Source: an uncultured Granulosicoccaceae bacterium (lineage in GTDB: Bacteria; Pseudomonadota; Gammaproteobacteria; Granulosicoccales; Granulosicoccaceae). Taken from it: 64,000 nucleotides of DNA. Under the pieces are notes generated by a model that searched no databases, was not told where the DNA came from, and was given only the letters and a program-made list of their open reading frames with translations. Shown here in pieces: positions 1 to 9,458 of this stretch. Both the position numbers and the translations under genes were made by a program. Numbering within the stretch: position 1 is the stretch's first letter; each line of letters starts with the position of its first letter. The stretch lies in assembly GCA_938005265.1 (NCBI GenBank), contig CALLOA010000011.1:16290-80289 (forward strand), given 5' to 3'.

Positions 1-844
1 TTAGGGCAGCTGAGCGCATACCCCGTGCGGCGAGTTTGTCAGCCAGTTCAGCCGTCGCTGTTTTGGTGCGCACAAAAACTATAACTCCGTCAGCGTCCTC
101 TACTTCAAGAATTCGTGTCAATGCATCCAGTTTATGTACACCTTGCACCGGCCAATAACGCTGCTGGATTGTGCTGGCCACATTACCGCGCCCCTTGATT
201 TCTACAGTAACTGAGTCATTCAGATGCTTCTTGGCTATACGTCTGATAGGAGGTGGCATAGTGGCCGAGAACAAGGCGATCTGTCTCTGCGACGGCGTTT
301 GTTCAAGTATCCATTGCACGTCATCAATAAAACCCATTCGTAGCATTTCATCAGCCTCGTCCAGCACCAGCATACTCAGGTTATCCAGATTCAACGTGCC
401 ACGGCGCATGTGATCCATCAACCGCCCCGGAGTACCAACAATGACATGTACGCCACGCTTCAACGCACTGATCTGGGTACGATAATCCTGACCGCCGTAA
501 ACCGGTAGAACCGAGAAACCCTTGAGATCTTTGGCGTATGTCTGGAACGCTTCTGCAACCTGAATAGATAGCTCCCGCGTCGGCGTGAGCACGAGTATTT
601 GCGGTGTCTTCCCTTTGAGATCAAGGCGCGTCAGTGCAGGCAGCGCGAAGGCCGCTGTTTTACCGGTACCAGTCTGGGCCTGACCGACAAGGTCACGACC
701 TTCCAGTAGTAGCGGTATTGTTTGCGCCTGTATCGGAGATGGTGCCTCATAACCGATGTCGCGCAAGCGTGACAGAAGGTTCTGCGGCAATCCGGTTTGT
801 TCAAATGTCAGTTGTTCTGACACAGGTGTAGCTTCTGCATCCAT
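1..844 (-). CDS. deaD: DEAD-box ATP-dependent RNA helicase, DeaD/CsdA type (3' part outside window)
   Basis: This is the first 281 codons of a DeaD-type RNA helicase, which unwinds structured RNA during ribosome assembly, mRNA decay and cold adaptation. The motifs appear in order: Q motif PSPIQAQ near residue 36, Walker A AQTGTGKT near 56, PTRELSIQ, GTPGRLMDH, DEAD inside VLDEADEMLRMGFIDDV, SAT inside ALFSATMPPPIRRI, and the start of the second RecA domain with VIVFVRTK. The reading frame is still open at base 1, so the rest of the helicase core and the C-terminal RNA-binding domain lie outside. The ATG at 844 follows a weak AGGAAC. The DEMLRMGF signature is typical of DeaD rather than RhlE or SrmB. 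The family call is secure; the exact paralogue is an inference. Confidence 0.93.
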   Translation of the reverse strand, partial: MDAEATPVSEQLTFEQTGLPQNLLSRLRDIGYEAPSPIQAQTIPLLLEGRDLVGQAQTGTGKTAAFALPALTRLDLKGKTPQILVLTPTRELSIQVAEAFQTYAKDLKGFSVLPVYGGQDYRTQISALKRGVHVIVGTPGRLMDHMRRGTLNLDNLSMLVLDEADEMLRMGFIDDVQWILEQTPSQRQIALFSATMPPPIRRIAKKHLNDSVTVEIKGRGNVASTIQQRYWPVQGVHKLDALTRILEVEDADGVIVFVRTKTATAELADKLAARGMRSAAL

Positions 845-1140
845 AACGGAGTTGTTCCTGCTCTGGCTGGGGTGGGTAAACGGCGATACAAGTGGAGCAG
901 TAAGTCAGGCGGAACGATACAACAAGGGCGAGATCTACGGCTTGGACGGTACTATAAACTAAAACCGGGCTCTACGTCTGTGACGAAGCATCAAATCAGG
1001 GGAGGAATAACCCATACTGGTGCCATCGAACCGTCAAATTTCGGACTCCAATCGGACCACCATCTCATTTCGCTAAAAAAAGCCAATATCTCCGATGACA
1101 CCCAAATCCTTATCGAACAGACGACAGGCACCACAACAAT

Positions 1141-1554
1141 TTAATGGGGTTTATTCGCAGGCTTCGGGTCACACTCCTGAACCAACACCCAGGGCGCGGT
1201 AACAAGGCACCAGAATTCCGGCTGCCGTTCTGTCCAGTCACGAGCATCATCGTCACTGGCTCGAGATACCAGAGACTTATCCAGCCATTCCTGCATCACA
1301 ACAGCATCGTCCGCAGCAACGCGCTCACCTACCGCGAGCAAATCGAGGGTTTTATCCACCTTAATAACAACACCACGGGCAAAAAACCGCACCAGTTCCT
1401 GCCAGGTCAGCACACCGGTTTCGCGATTCAGCGCTGAGCTGTCTTTAGCCATGTCCTCAGCTTCAGTATCCAGAAGCTGTGCTTCCACAGGGGCATTCTC
1501 CATCGCCTTATTAACTGGATCAGAAGCTTTTTGTTCTGGTTTTTTTTTACTCAC
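1141..1554 (-). CDS. DUF2288 family protein
   Basis: A 137-residue cytosolic protein. The first 45 residues are a charged, low-complexity leader (MSKKKPEQK...). The conserved DUF2288 block follows: TWQELVRFFARGVVI, a VAADDAVVMQEWL helix and the terminal APWVLVQE. The function of the family is unknown. Translation most likely starts at the GTG at 1554, ten bases after the stop of the upstream PLP-enzyme gene, so the two are probably co-transcribed. No membrane segment or signal peptide is visible. Confidence 0.85.
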   Translation of the reverse strand: MSKKKPEQKASDPVNKAMENAPVEAQLLDTEAEDMAKDSSALNRETGVLTWQELVRFFARGVVIKVDKTLDLLAVGERVAADDAVVMQEWLDKSLVSRASDDDARDWTERQPEFWCLVTAPWVLVQECDPKPANKPH

Positions 1555-1564
1555 GGTCTTCGTC

Positions 1565-2611
1565 TTATACAGCGCTATTCTCGGGATACAGTGACTCTAT
1601 ATGATGCAGAACATCCTGACTCAAGTATCGACTGTAGCGCTGCAGATAGCCACGCCACCCCTGCAAGCCACCAGTATGAACCAGCGCAATTCGTGCCCCT
1701 GGGGGGAACTCACCAGCTTGCAACATCCATTGTACCTGCTGCATTGCTTTAATCGTGTAGACAGGATCCAGCAATACGCCAGTTTGCTCATAACAGGCAT
1801 TGGCAAGCTCACAATTTACAGCTGTCAGTTTGCCAAAGCGCGGCAACTTGTGAGCCGGGAACTCGATTGGTCCCGCATCGTCAGACTCACTTTCGCTGAT
1901 GCGCAGTTCTGATCTCCAGCGCTTAACTCTTTCTTGCAACGCGGGATCGCCACTGATGTTGACAACAAGGAGCTTACTACCGTGTGGAATTGCAGCTGCG
2001 AGTCCGGCAGCCGTAGCACCGGTACCAGCTGCAACAACCCAATGTGTAGCCTGGAAATTCTCAGGCATTAGTGAGCGGCAAGAGCGAGCCGCCTCAACAC
2101 TACTGCCACCTTCGGGTACATACAGGTATTCAGGATAAAGGGCTTTCCACTGTTGCTGCCAGTCAGGCTCTGCACGGCGTTTGAATTCCGCCCTTGATAC
2201 AAAATGGAGCTGCATACCGGCCAACGTAGCATCGCGCAACATCGCCATTGATTGCAGGCTTGAGCGTTCTTGTGTTTTTTTTTGGTTGTGCGTGCATGTT
2301 GCCGGGAGCTGGTGCTCAGCACCCCGGATAATGCCAACACTGGCAACACCAGCCTTGCGACTGGCAAGCGCCAGGCTGAGGATGAAATTGGACCAGGCTC
2401 CACCCACTCCAATCAACCCTTTGTGGCCTTCTCGGGTCACAGTTTGCAACCAGGGAGCAAGCTTCAGGGACTTGTTGCCACCTAAAGGATTGGCAAGGTG
2501 GGCGGGCTCTGCTGCAACAAGAAATATCCGAACGCCTGCAGCGCGTGAACCATGAAACTCAAGCTCATGAATAGTCGGTTTGGAACAGGTTAACGCAGCG
2601 GGCGAAGTCAC
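1565..2611 (-). CDS. PLP-dependent enzyme, ACC deaminase / D-cysteine desulfhydrase family
   Basis: A 348-residue fold-type II PLP enzyme, a relative of 1-aminocyclopropane-1-carboxylate deaminase and D-cysteine desulfhydrase. The motif GGNKSLKL near residue 44 carries the likely Schiff-base lysine (K47). GVGGAWSNF further on is the Ser/Asn substrate-carboxylate loop, and a Gly-rich phosphate loop VVAAGTGATAAGL follows near 195. The substrate cannot be told from sequence; members act on D-cysteine, ACC or related small amino acids. The start is a GTG at 2611 with no strong ribosome-binding site. It precedes the DUF2288 gene by ten bases. Confidence 0.82.
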   Translation of the reverse strand: MTSPAALTCSKPTIHELEFHGSRAAGVRIFLVAAEPAHLANPLGGNKSLKLAPWLQTVTREGHKGLIGVGGAWSNFILSLALASRKAGVASVGIIRGAEHQLPATCTHNQKKTQERSSLQSMAMLRDATLAGMQLHFVSRAEFKRRAEPDWQQQWKALYPEYLYVPEGGSSVEAARSCRSLMPENFQATHWVVAAGTGATAAGLAAAIPHGSKLLVVNISGDPALQERVKRWRSELRISESESDDAGPIEFPAHKLPRFGKLTAVNCELANACYEQTGVLLDPVYTIKAMQQVQWMLQAGEFPPGARIALVHTGGLQGWRGYLQRYSRYLSQDVLHHIESLYPENSAV

Positions 2612-2653
2612 AAGCCTGCTGTAACTGTTTGTACAAAAACTGGAGCTTTGTGG

Positions 2654-3310
2654 CTACGAATTTCGCATATCAGCTATGAATGCATCTGAACGTTGAATTG
2701 ACTGATTCATCTGTTCGATCAGTGCACCGATATCAGATTCAAGATCACTGAAGGTGGTACGCAGTGAGCCTACAGCCTGGGCATTCAGATTGTGCTTCAG
2801 AAATAGTACATTATCCTTGAAGGTGGCGAGAACCGGCTGCATTGAGCTCTCGGCAGCTCGCATACTGCGCAACATTTCATTGTAGCGACCTTCGGTTTCA
2901 CGTAGTTTCAACTGACTGCTGCGTTTCAGATCAGCATTGGTGTATTCACCAATCTCACTTTTCCATTCCGCAAACAAATCATCAGCAACCTCTTGTACAT
3001 CATCGATGTTGTCTGAAACGTCTTCAGCAGCATCAACACTGTCTTCGTACTCATCACTGAGGCGGTCGTAGGCTTTCTTAAGACCGGTTTCTTCTATCGT
3101 GACGATTGAACCGAATTTTTCAAGCGCGTCTTTGAACTGTTCTTGTGCCTCTTTCTGGGCGTCTCGCGTATCTTCAACATTACCCACCAACAGATCGCGT
3201 TTGTGAATACCAATTTTTTCAAAGGCACTGTATTTAACACTGGCGCAACCTGACAACAACAGGGTTACAAATAAGCCAGTCAGTGCAATTTTCGCGTTAT
3301 TAAAAGTCAT
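2654..3310 (-). CDS. DUF2959 lipoprotein
   Basis: A protein of about 218 residues from the chosen ATG at 3310 (MTFNNAKIALTGLFV). That start gives a standard lipoprotein signal with lipobox LLSGC; a longer reading from 3358 would place 16 polar residues before the signal. After the lipobox, the SVKYSAFEKIGIHKRDLLV segment and a long, highly charged helical body match DUF2959, whose function is unknown. The body is rich in heptad-like Glu/Asp/Ala stretches and is probably coiled coil facing the periplasm. It lies 61 bases downstream of the crystallin-repeat gene on the same strand, so the two may form an envelope operon. Confidence 0.82.
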   Translation of the reverse strand: MTFNNAKIALTGLFVTLLLSGCASVKYSAFEKIGIHKRDLLVGNVEDTRDAQKEAQEQFKDALEKFGSIVTIEETGLKKAYDRLSDEYEDSVDAAEDVSDNIDDVQEVADDLFAEWKSEIGEYTNADLKRSSQLKLRETEGRYNEMLRSMRAAESSMQPVLATFKDNVLFLKHNLNAQAVGSLRTTFSDLESDIGALIEQMNQSIQRSDAFIADMRNS

Positions 3311-3371
3311 TGCTCGTCCCGCAAGATTGCGGGAGTCAATGGCACGTGAATAAATCATGATGAATATTTAT

Positions 3372-5369
3372 TTAACGTTGAGAAGGATTAAGAACCCGGT
3401 TTTGCAACTCCGGCCAGTACTGTGAAGTGCAGTTTCCGGCTTTGACATGGCTCTCCAAATAACCATCAACCAGCGATGGTATCTCATCCAGATTACAGCG
3501 CTTTCGTATGTCATCCCATCTACGTGCCTCACAGATATTACGTTGTACATAGAGACCTACACACTCAAGCCCTGCCTGGACGACTGCATCCCCACGTGTA
3601 AGTGATGATGAGTTATTGCTATTGCTAATAGTGGTGCTGTTGCCTGTATTACCTTGCACAGCTGCCTCATCCTGGCGTCTGGGTGTTCGATTGCGATTTC
3701 GGGAAGGCACAATGATGGCTGCCGACACTTTACGCCGTAAGCCATTGTCGTCAAGGCAGTTATCATCTGCCGTGAACGCAACACCTTTGCCACGCATCTG
3801 ACCGTTGTCGTATAGCACAACGGTATATCCCTCTTGCACTCTCAGTGACGCAATCACATCGTTGCCAATACCAAGTTGGCGAAGCTTTTCCTGGGAATAA
3901 CGACCGGGTTGCAATGCAACGCTTGCGCCTTGATAGTCACATTGACCAAAGACAACTGCCGCACCCTCGGCAGCCACCGGCTGAGCAGCTTCATTGGAGG
4001 CAGTAGTAGCGGTGTCCCCTACTCTGGAAACCTTTATTGATGAGATTTCGTTGTCAAAACCGTCATTGGAAAGGCAATTATCATCTTCAATCAGGTAGCC
4101 GTTTTTGCCGCGCTGGAAATCAAAGAAATACAGGTCTACACGGTACTCCGGATTAACCTTGATTGACGAAATGGAGTTGTCGCGAATGCCGAGTTTAAGC
4201 AGGTCTTCAGCATCATAGACACCTACATTCAAATTCGCACGCCGGCCTTCAAAACCACATTCTGTGTAAACAGCAGCAGCGGCTGAACTGGAACTGTAAT
4301 TACTGCTACTGCTACTTGCCGGTACATTTTGCCGACTGTCGGCGACTGGAGCCTCAACCACTATTGAGCTGATTTTGTCGTTCAGCTGATCACCGATCAA
4401 ACACTTGTCACTGGTTTCCAGAACTTTGCCAGCACCACGAAAAAAGTCGTTTTCATAAATCGCCACCGTGTAGCCAGGTGGGACTTTCAGCGATGATATT
4501 GCGTTATTCGGCATGCCCAGTTTTTGCAAATCCTCGACCTTGTACTCACCGGCCGGCAAGGTTGCTTCCAGTCCAAAAAAACCACATTCACTGTAAGCCA
4601 CGACTTCAGTCGGCACCTCATCAGCACCGGAACTCTGGTTGGTACTTGCGGTACTGGTTGCAGCAGCACCTTCGCGCCGGATAATAACGGAACTCACTTG
4701 TTCATCAATACCGTTATCACGCAAGCAACTGTCATTCTCATCCACGACTACTGACTTGCCACGAAAAAAGTCATTGGCATACAAAGTCGCTTTAAAACCG
4801 CGCGGAACTTTGAGTGAGGAAATATCATTATTATTGATGCCCGCGTCCTGCAGATCGGACAAACGGTATTCACCCGGCGGCAATTGGACTTCTACACCAC
4901 GGTAGTCACAGAAGGAATAAAGAGTGGCACCTGCCGCGTTATTACGTTGCGGGTAAAGTTGCGCGATTCTGTTTACCGCGGCCTGTTCCTGCCCGCGTTG
5001 TTGTACCGTCAGTGCAGAAACCAGATTATCGAAACGATCACGGTCAAGACAGCTACTGGCCGCATACAGCGTACCGGACCTGCCTTTGAATTGATCATCG
5101 GCATAAAGAGTGGTAGAAAAACCGTCCGGAACCACAATGGAGGCAATCGAGTTATCAGCAACGCCTGCATTACGCAGAGTTTTGGTATCGTACAATCCAG
5201 GTGCCAGGGTAATGGCTTTTCCCTGGAAATTACATTCGCTGAAAACAATAATTTGCGCAGATGCTGTGTTGGCAAAGGCAAGAAGCAGTAGAGCTGAGAG
5301 AAAGTAACTGCAAGAAGCAGCGAGTGATTTTGACAAGCGGGATGTTACCAGTCGACGCCAGTTGCTCAT
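3372..5369 (-). CDS. secreted protein with five beta/gamma-crystallin modules
   Basis: A 665-residue exported protein. The start is the ATG at 5369, preceded by GGAGG; a longer frame back to 5486 lacks a site and has an unlikely leader. The signal peptide ends in ANTASA near residue 38. Five modules of about 85 residues follow, at roughly 41-126, 149-233, 257-341, 366-451 and 471-556, spaced 105-109 residues apart by Ser/Thr-rich linkers. Each starts with an aromatic-x-x-C segment (VFSEC, LYSFC, AYSEC, VYTEC, VFGQC). Each carries calcium-type N/D-N/D-x-x-S/T-S motifs such as DNSIAS, NNDISS, NNAISS, DNSISS and NDVIAS. A paired cysteine near each module's end suggests disulfides. The C-terminal 75 residues are Cys-containing and unrecognised. 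Calcium binding is an inference from the motifs. Confidence 0.88.
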   Translation of the reverse strand: MSNWRRLVTSRLSKSLAASCSYFLSALLLLAFANTASAQIIVFSECNFQGKAITLAPGLYDTKTLRNAGVADNSIASIVVPDGFSTTLYADDQFKGRSGTLYAASSCLDRDRFDNLVSALTVQQRGQEQAAVNRIAQLYPQRNNAAGATLYSFCDYRGVEVQLPPGEYRLSDLQDAGINNNDISSLKVPRGFKATLYANDFFRGKSVVVDENDSCLRDNGIDEQVSSVIIRREGAAATSTASTNQSSGADEVPTEVVAYSECGFFGLEATLPAGEYKVEDLQKLGMPNNAISSLKVPPGYTVAIYENDFFRGAGKVLETSDKCLIGDQLNDKISSIVVEAPVADSRQNVPASSSSSNYSSSSAAAAVYTECGFEGRRANLNVGVYDAEDLLKLGIRDNSISSIKVNPEYRVDLYFFDFQRGKNGYLIEDDNCLSNDGFDNEISSIKVSRVGDTATTASNEAAQPVAAEGAAVVFGQCDYQGASVALQPGRYSQEKLRQLGIGNDVIASLRVQEGYTVVLYDNGQMRGKGVAFTADDNCLDDNGLRRKVSAAIIVPSRNRNRTPRRQDEAAVQGNTGNSTTISNSNNSSSLTRGDAVVQAGLECVGLYVQRNICEARRWDDIRKRCNLDEIPSLVDGYLESHVKAGNCTSQYWPELQNRVLNPSQR

Positions 5370-5565
5370 GACCGTTCCTCCATTGATACAGACAAAATAA
5401 GTATTTATAGAATTAGCGTTGTTATTATTGATCCTGACATAGCACAGAATGTAGTACATCTGCCAGGCCTCTTCGACCTCCTTCACCAGTAGACTGATGA
5501 AGGAAGTGATCCAGGGTTCGCCAGATTAGCAAACCCCTGAGTGGTCTCCGTCTGGTCGGCTTAGC

Positions 5566-6285
5566 CTAGCTGTACAAAGCTGGCGCGCCTACCTCAGCAT
5601 GCAGCGTGTTACTGTCTTGCTCAGAAATATTCAACCCCTTGGCCAATTGATCAAGATATTCGGCTTCTGGTTTACTGTCCAGATTGATTGCCATCAGGGA
5701 AATCAGGTAAACCTGCTGTTCCATACCACGCGGAACACTTCTGATAAATCCCTGCACATCAAGAGGAGCTGCCATTTCATTACGTATGAATTGAGCTTCT
5801 TCCTGCCCGATATCTCCGCCGAGCTTTCCAACAATATTTTGTTGTTCCTGCTCATCGATCTGGCCATCTGATTTGGCAGCGTTAATCATTGCGCGAATCA
5901 TCAGTGCGGCCTGGTCATTCTCGGCCTGTTGCGGCTGTTGAGCTGGAGCCTGTCCCTGGGCCTGCCCCATTGCAGCACCTAATAAACCACCGAGACCACC
6001 GCCTGCTGCTGCGCCACCTTGTGCACCGCCACCCATGATCTGACCAAGCATGCCACCCAGACCACCTTGTTGCGCGCCACCCTGTTGTTGACCACCAGTC
6101 AATCCGCCGAGCAAGCCACCCAGACCACCGCCCGCGCCACCTTGTGCGCCGCCCAGCAATCCTCCCAGACCACCTGCACCACCACCTTGTCCACCCAGCA
6201 AGCTACCCAGCAAATTGCCGCCGCCGCTACGTCCACCCATGGCGTTACTCAATACCATCTTTCCGAGCATTCCAACCAAATTCAT
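5566..6285 (-). CDS. DUF533 / TerB-like protein with glycine-rich N-terminus
   Basis: A 239-residue protein. Residues 1-120 are extremely Gly/Gln/Ala-rich with repeated GGLGGLLGG units. Residues 125-235 are an all-helical TerB-like DUF533 domain containing AKSDGQIDEQEQQNI and YLISLMAINLDS, as in YebE. The biochemical role of the family is unknown; related proteins are inner-membrane or periplasm-associated. The start at 6285 is followed by MNLVGMLGKMVLSNAMGG, a short amphipathic stretch common in this family. Its stop lies about 200 bases before the start of the crystallin gene, on the same strand. Confidence 0.83.
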   Translation of the reverse strand: MNLVGMLGKMVLSNAMGGRSGGGNLLGSLLGGQGGGAGGLGGLLGGAQGGAGGGLGGLLGGLTGGQQQGGAQQGGLGGMLGQIMGGGAQGGAAAGGGLGGLLGAAMGQAQGQAPAQQPQQAENDQAALMIRAMINAAKSDGQIDEQEQQNIVGKLGGDIGQEEAQFIRNEMAAPLDVQGFIRSVPRGMEQQVYLISLMAINLDSKPEAEYLDQLAKGLNISEQDSNTLHAEVGAPALYS

Positions 6286-6465
6286 TCGTTTTTACTCCAG
6301 TTAATTACTATTCAAATGCTACCACAAGGAGTGTGGGCACAATGCCAAGCTTCAAGCTCACCAGCTACTTATGTTGACAGGTGTAACACTTGCTAACATT
6401 GGCTGACAATAGTTAACAATGGTCAGGCACTATTCAGGCCGGCCAACTTTCACGTTTATCCGGGT

Positions 6466-7701
6466 TTAAGTAGCATTATTCATTATACCTATGACCCCCT
6501 GCTCAGCCAGCTTGCTAATATCGTCACCATTAATTTCCAGCCTCTGCTGCAAAACTGAAACCGTATGCTGGCCAAGCAAGGGTGGTGCTGATGAGTAGGA
6601 TATGGGTGTATCCGAAAAACGGATTGGATTGGCAACACCCGGCGCTGTGCCGGCAACTGGATGGGGTTGCGACAATTCCATGCCTCGCGCCTGTATCTGC
6701 GGGTCAGCAAACGAATCCCCGATTGAATTGATCGGTCCTGCCGGCACGCCACGTTCTTCACAAGACTGCTGCCACCAGGCACGGTCTTTTTCTTTTAAAA
6801 CAGGTTGCATCAACTGCAACAGTTCTTCACGGTGCGCTACCCTTTGCGGGTTAGTTGAGAAGCGCACATCATCCGCCCATTCAGGATGACCGGCAATCTC
6901 GGCAAAAGCCCTGAATTGAGAGTCATTGCCGACAGCCAGATTGATCTCGCCATCAGCAACCGCAAGGATCTGGTAAGGCACCAGACTCGGGTGAGAATTA
7001 CCCATGCGGGTGGGTACATTGCCGCTACAAAGAAAATTCATTCCCTGATTGGCAAGCCACGCGACGGCCGTATCAAACAGCGCAAGATCTATGTGCTGAC
7101 CACGGCCGGTATTTTCACGTGCATGCAATGCAGCCAGGCATGCGCTGCTGGCATACATACCGGTCATCAGATCACAGATGGCGATTCCGGTTTTTTGAGG
7201 CTCGCTATCAGGTGTCCCCGTCAGGCTCATCAATCCACTCATCCCCTGGATCAGCAAATCGTACCCGGCTCTCTTGGCATAAGGGCCGGTCTGCCCAAAC
7301 CCGGTAATCGAGCAGTAAATCAGGCGTGGATTAACAGCGCTTAAACCATCGTAGTCCAGGCCATATTTTTTTAAACCACCGACTTTGAAGTTTTCGACAA
7401 CGACATCTGCCTGCTTGGCCAAATCGCGTATCAGTTGTTGCCCATCAGGTGCAGCCATGTCAATAGCAACCGATTTTTTACCCCGGTTTGCTGATAAATA
7501 ATAAGCGCTTTCACTGGTGTCTTCCGAGGTTTCGGAATCACGCAAGTAAGGTGGCCCCCAGCTTCGAGTATCGTCACCTCTGCCCGGGCGTTCGATCTTG
7601 ATGACTTCCGCACCAAGGTCGGCAAAAAACTGGGTAGACCAGGGACCGGCAAGAATTCTACTGAGGTCAAGAACGGTGATATCTGCTAACGGTCCGGCCA
7701 T
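6466..7701 (-). CDS. CaiB/BaiF family (class III) CoA-transferase
   Basis: A 411-residue protein from the chosen ATG at 7701, which has AGGAGA upstream; a longer frame reaches 7752. It opens with the family hallmark ITVLDLSRILAGPW and continues with ADLGAEVIKIERP and GDDTRSWGPPYL. The catalytic Asp sits in HIDLALFDTAVAWLANQ near residue 180. Class III enzymes move CoA between carboxylic acids through an aspartyl-CoA anhydride. The acyl substrate cannot be read from sequence, and no acyl-CoA dehydrogenase or hydratase neighbour helps. It is divergent from apt across about 95 bases. Confidence 0.9.
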   Translation of the reverse strand: MAGPLADITVLDLSRILAGPWSTQFFADLGAEVIKIERPGRGDDTRSWGPPYLRDSETSEDTSESAYYLSANRGKKSVAIDMAAPDGQQLIRDLAKQADVVVENFKVGGLKKYGLDYDGLSAVNPRLIYCSITGFGQTGPYAKRAGYDLLIQGMSGLMSLTGTPDSEPQKTGIAICDLMTGMYASSACLAALHARENTGRGQHIDLALFDTAVAWLANQGMNFLCSGNVPTRMGNSHPSLVPYQILAVADGEINLAVGNDSQFRAFAEIAGHPEWADDVRFSTNPQRVAHREELLQLMQPVLKEKDRAWWQQSCEERGVPAGPINSIGDSFADPQIQARGMELSQPHPVAGTAPGVANPIRFSDTPISYSSAPPLLGQHTVSVLQQRLEINGDDISKLAEQGVIGIMNNAT

Positions 7702-7795
7702 GATTTCAAAGGTCTCCTGTGGATGACCGAATTCTATCCCAGAGCCGCACAATTATCAGACTTTCACCGGCATTCGCCCGTGTTAATATGCATGC

Positions 7796-8323
7796 ATGGA
7801 TATTCAAGACTACATACGAGCAATACCTGACTTCCCGGAAGAAGGAATTGTCTTTCGCGATGTGACCACACTATTCAGTGATCCGCGCGGTTTCAGAATG
7901 GCTGTTGACCAGCTGCTACACCCTTTTGCGGGTCGTCGTATCGACAAAGTCGCAGCACTGGAAGCCCGCGGCTTTATTCTTGGCGGAGCGATTGCGCACC
8001 AGCTTTCTGTAGGATTCATTCCTATCCGCAAAAAAGGCAAACTGCCCTGGAAAACACTCGAGCAAGAATATTCCCTGGAATACGGCAAAGCCACGATGGA
8101 AATCCATGAGGATGCCATTGCCAAGGGAGAGCAGGTTTTACTGGTGGACGATCTGATTGCAACTGGCGGCACTTGCGAAGCCGGAATCAAACTGATCCGC
8201 GAACTGGGTGGTGATATTATTGGCAGTGCTTTTGTAATTGACCTGCCCGAATTGGGTGGCAGAAAACGTGTTGAAGCACTTGATTGCCCGGTCCACGCGC
8301 TATGCGAATTTCAGGGCCATTGA
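7796..8323 (+). CDS. apt: adenine phosphoribosyltransferase
   Basis: A 175-residue purine salvage enzyme that converts adenine and PRPP to AMP and pyrophosphate in the cytosol. It has the expected length. [12 protein letters not shown] sits at the N-terminus, then [11 protein letters not shown] and the PRPP-binding loop [17 protein letters not shown] near residues 120-136. The ATG at 7796 matches the family start. It is convergent with ctaA, and the gap of about 70 bases holds the 17-bp tandem repeat. Confidence 0.97.
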   Translation: MDIQDYIRAIPDFPEEGIVFRDVTTLFSDPRGFRMAVDQLLHPFAGRRIDKVAALEARGFILGGAIAHQLSVGFIPIRKKGKLPWKTLEQEYSLEYGKATMEIHEDAIAKGEQVLLVDDLIATGGTCEAGIKLIRELGGDIIGSAFVIDLPELGGRKRVEALDCPVHALCEFQGH

Positions 8324-8340
8324 ATTTCTACGTCTATATT

Positions 8341-8408
8341 TAACTGACCGGTAGCTTTAACTGACCGGTAGCTTTAACTGACCGGTAGCTTTAACTGACT
8401 GGTAGCCC
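8341..8408. repeat. four tandem 17-bp units overlapping the ctaA stop codon
   Basis: Four head-to-tail copies of TAACTGACCGGTAGCTT lie at 8341-8357, 8358-8374, 8375-8391 and 8392-8408. The first three are identical; the last has ACTGG for ACCGG and ends in CCC. The ctaA stop (TAA on the minus strand, 8393-8391) lies at the junction of the last two. Each earlier junction repeats a minus-strand TAA. Because 17 is not a multiple of three, the spare stops fall in different frames. Confidence 0.97.
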
Positions 8409-9458
8409 GGTAGCAGCAGCTTGCTTCGCCGCATTATCAGTCAAATCGTCAGCGCGTTTTTCAGATGTCAGGCCAGCTTTGTTGTTGGCAGCATAATGGT
8501 TCACCACCAGCAAGTAGTAAAGCCCTCCAATAATCATTGATGCCAGCCACAAATGCAGCGGTTGTGCAAAAACCGGTACGTGCAATCGATCCAGCGACAA
8601 ACCCATCACCATAGAGCCAGCGGTCAATACGACAATGCCACTCGCAACCAACCTTGCAGACCCAGGCAATCCACGCTCGCGGAATATCATGAACACCAGC
8701 GCCAGATTTAATGCCACAGTGGGATAAGCCAGTATTCTGTGCAGCGGGAATACCATGGGCAAACTGGTAATCCACAAGTGCCGGTTATCGTTTTCATGGG
8801 CACGCGCTACGATATCGATTGCCTCTCTGACCTGGGTTCCCAGCAGGACTTGTAATAACGTTAAAACGATCGCTGCGAGCAATACACGGTAAGCCAGTTT
8901 TGATAGCGGGTGCCGGGATGCGCTAATCAGTGCTTTACGATTGGCACGCAAAAATGTGTATATCAATATGCAGACAATGACCTGCGCCAATAACATGTGC
9001 AAAGTAATCATGCCCGGCGCCAGGTTACTTGCCACCACCCGCGACCCCAGCCAACCCTGAAAGACTACCAATGCCACACCTGCCACGGCAGCATAGACCA
9101 GACGCGCGTCAGTGCGCCGAAACGGCAAGGCACAAATCATCGTGGCAATTATCCACAAACCGGTAAAAACACCCATTAAACGGTTCAGATACTCAGTCCA
9201 GGTTTTGCGTACATTAAAGGTTGTATCTGCGTAGCCAAGCTCTGCATAGGTTATCTGATAGTCGGCAGGCAACTGTGCTTCACTGGTAGGAGGAATCCAA
9301 CTGCCGAAACAGGTGGGCCAATCAGGACACCCCATACCTGCCCCAGTCGCTCGCACGATACCTCCGACCAGTATAAGCAGGTAAATCGTGATCACCGTCG
9401 CCAGGCTGACGAAACGCAGGCGAGTCATCGCCGGGTTTTTGATGGTGGCTGGGTTCAT
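8391..9458 (-). CDS. ctaA: heme A synthase (COX15/CtaA)
   Basis: A 355-residue inner-membrane protein with about eight hydrophobic segments. It oxidises the C8 methyl of heme O to the formyl group of heme A for aa3-type terminal oxidases. VGGIVRATGAGMGCPDWPTCFG near residue 26 is the typical first loop with its cysteine pair. YLNRLMG and the later TLHMLLAQ and PLHRILAYP helices carry the heme-ligand histidines. No other cytochrome oxidase gene is in the window. The annotated ATG is 9458; MTRLRF ten codons later is an alternative start. Its 3' end lies inside a 17-bp tandem repeat. Confidence 0.93.
   Translation of the reverse strand: MNPATIKNPAMTRLRFVSLATVITIYLLILVGGIVRATGAGMGCPDWPTCFGSWIPPTSEAQLPADYQITYAELGYADTTFNVRKTWTEYLNRLMGVFTGLWIIATMICALPFRRTDARLVYAAVAGVALVVFQGWLGSRVVASNLAPGMITLHMLLAQVIVCILIYTFLRANRKALISASRHPLSKLAYRVLLAAIVLTLLQVLLGTQVREAIDIVARAHENDNRHLWITSLPMVFPLHRILAYPTVALNLALVFMIFRERGLPGSARLVASGIVVLTAGSMVMGLSLDRLHVPVFAQPLHLWLASMIIGGLYYLLVVNHYAANNKAGLTSEKRADDLTDNAAKQAAATGLPVS

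Noticed and set aside
8341..8408. 17-bp repeats as a CRISPR array
   Set aside because: The units are directly adjacent with no spacers and too short.
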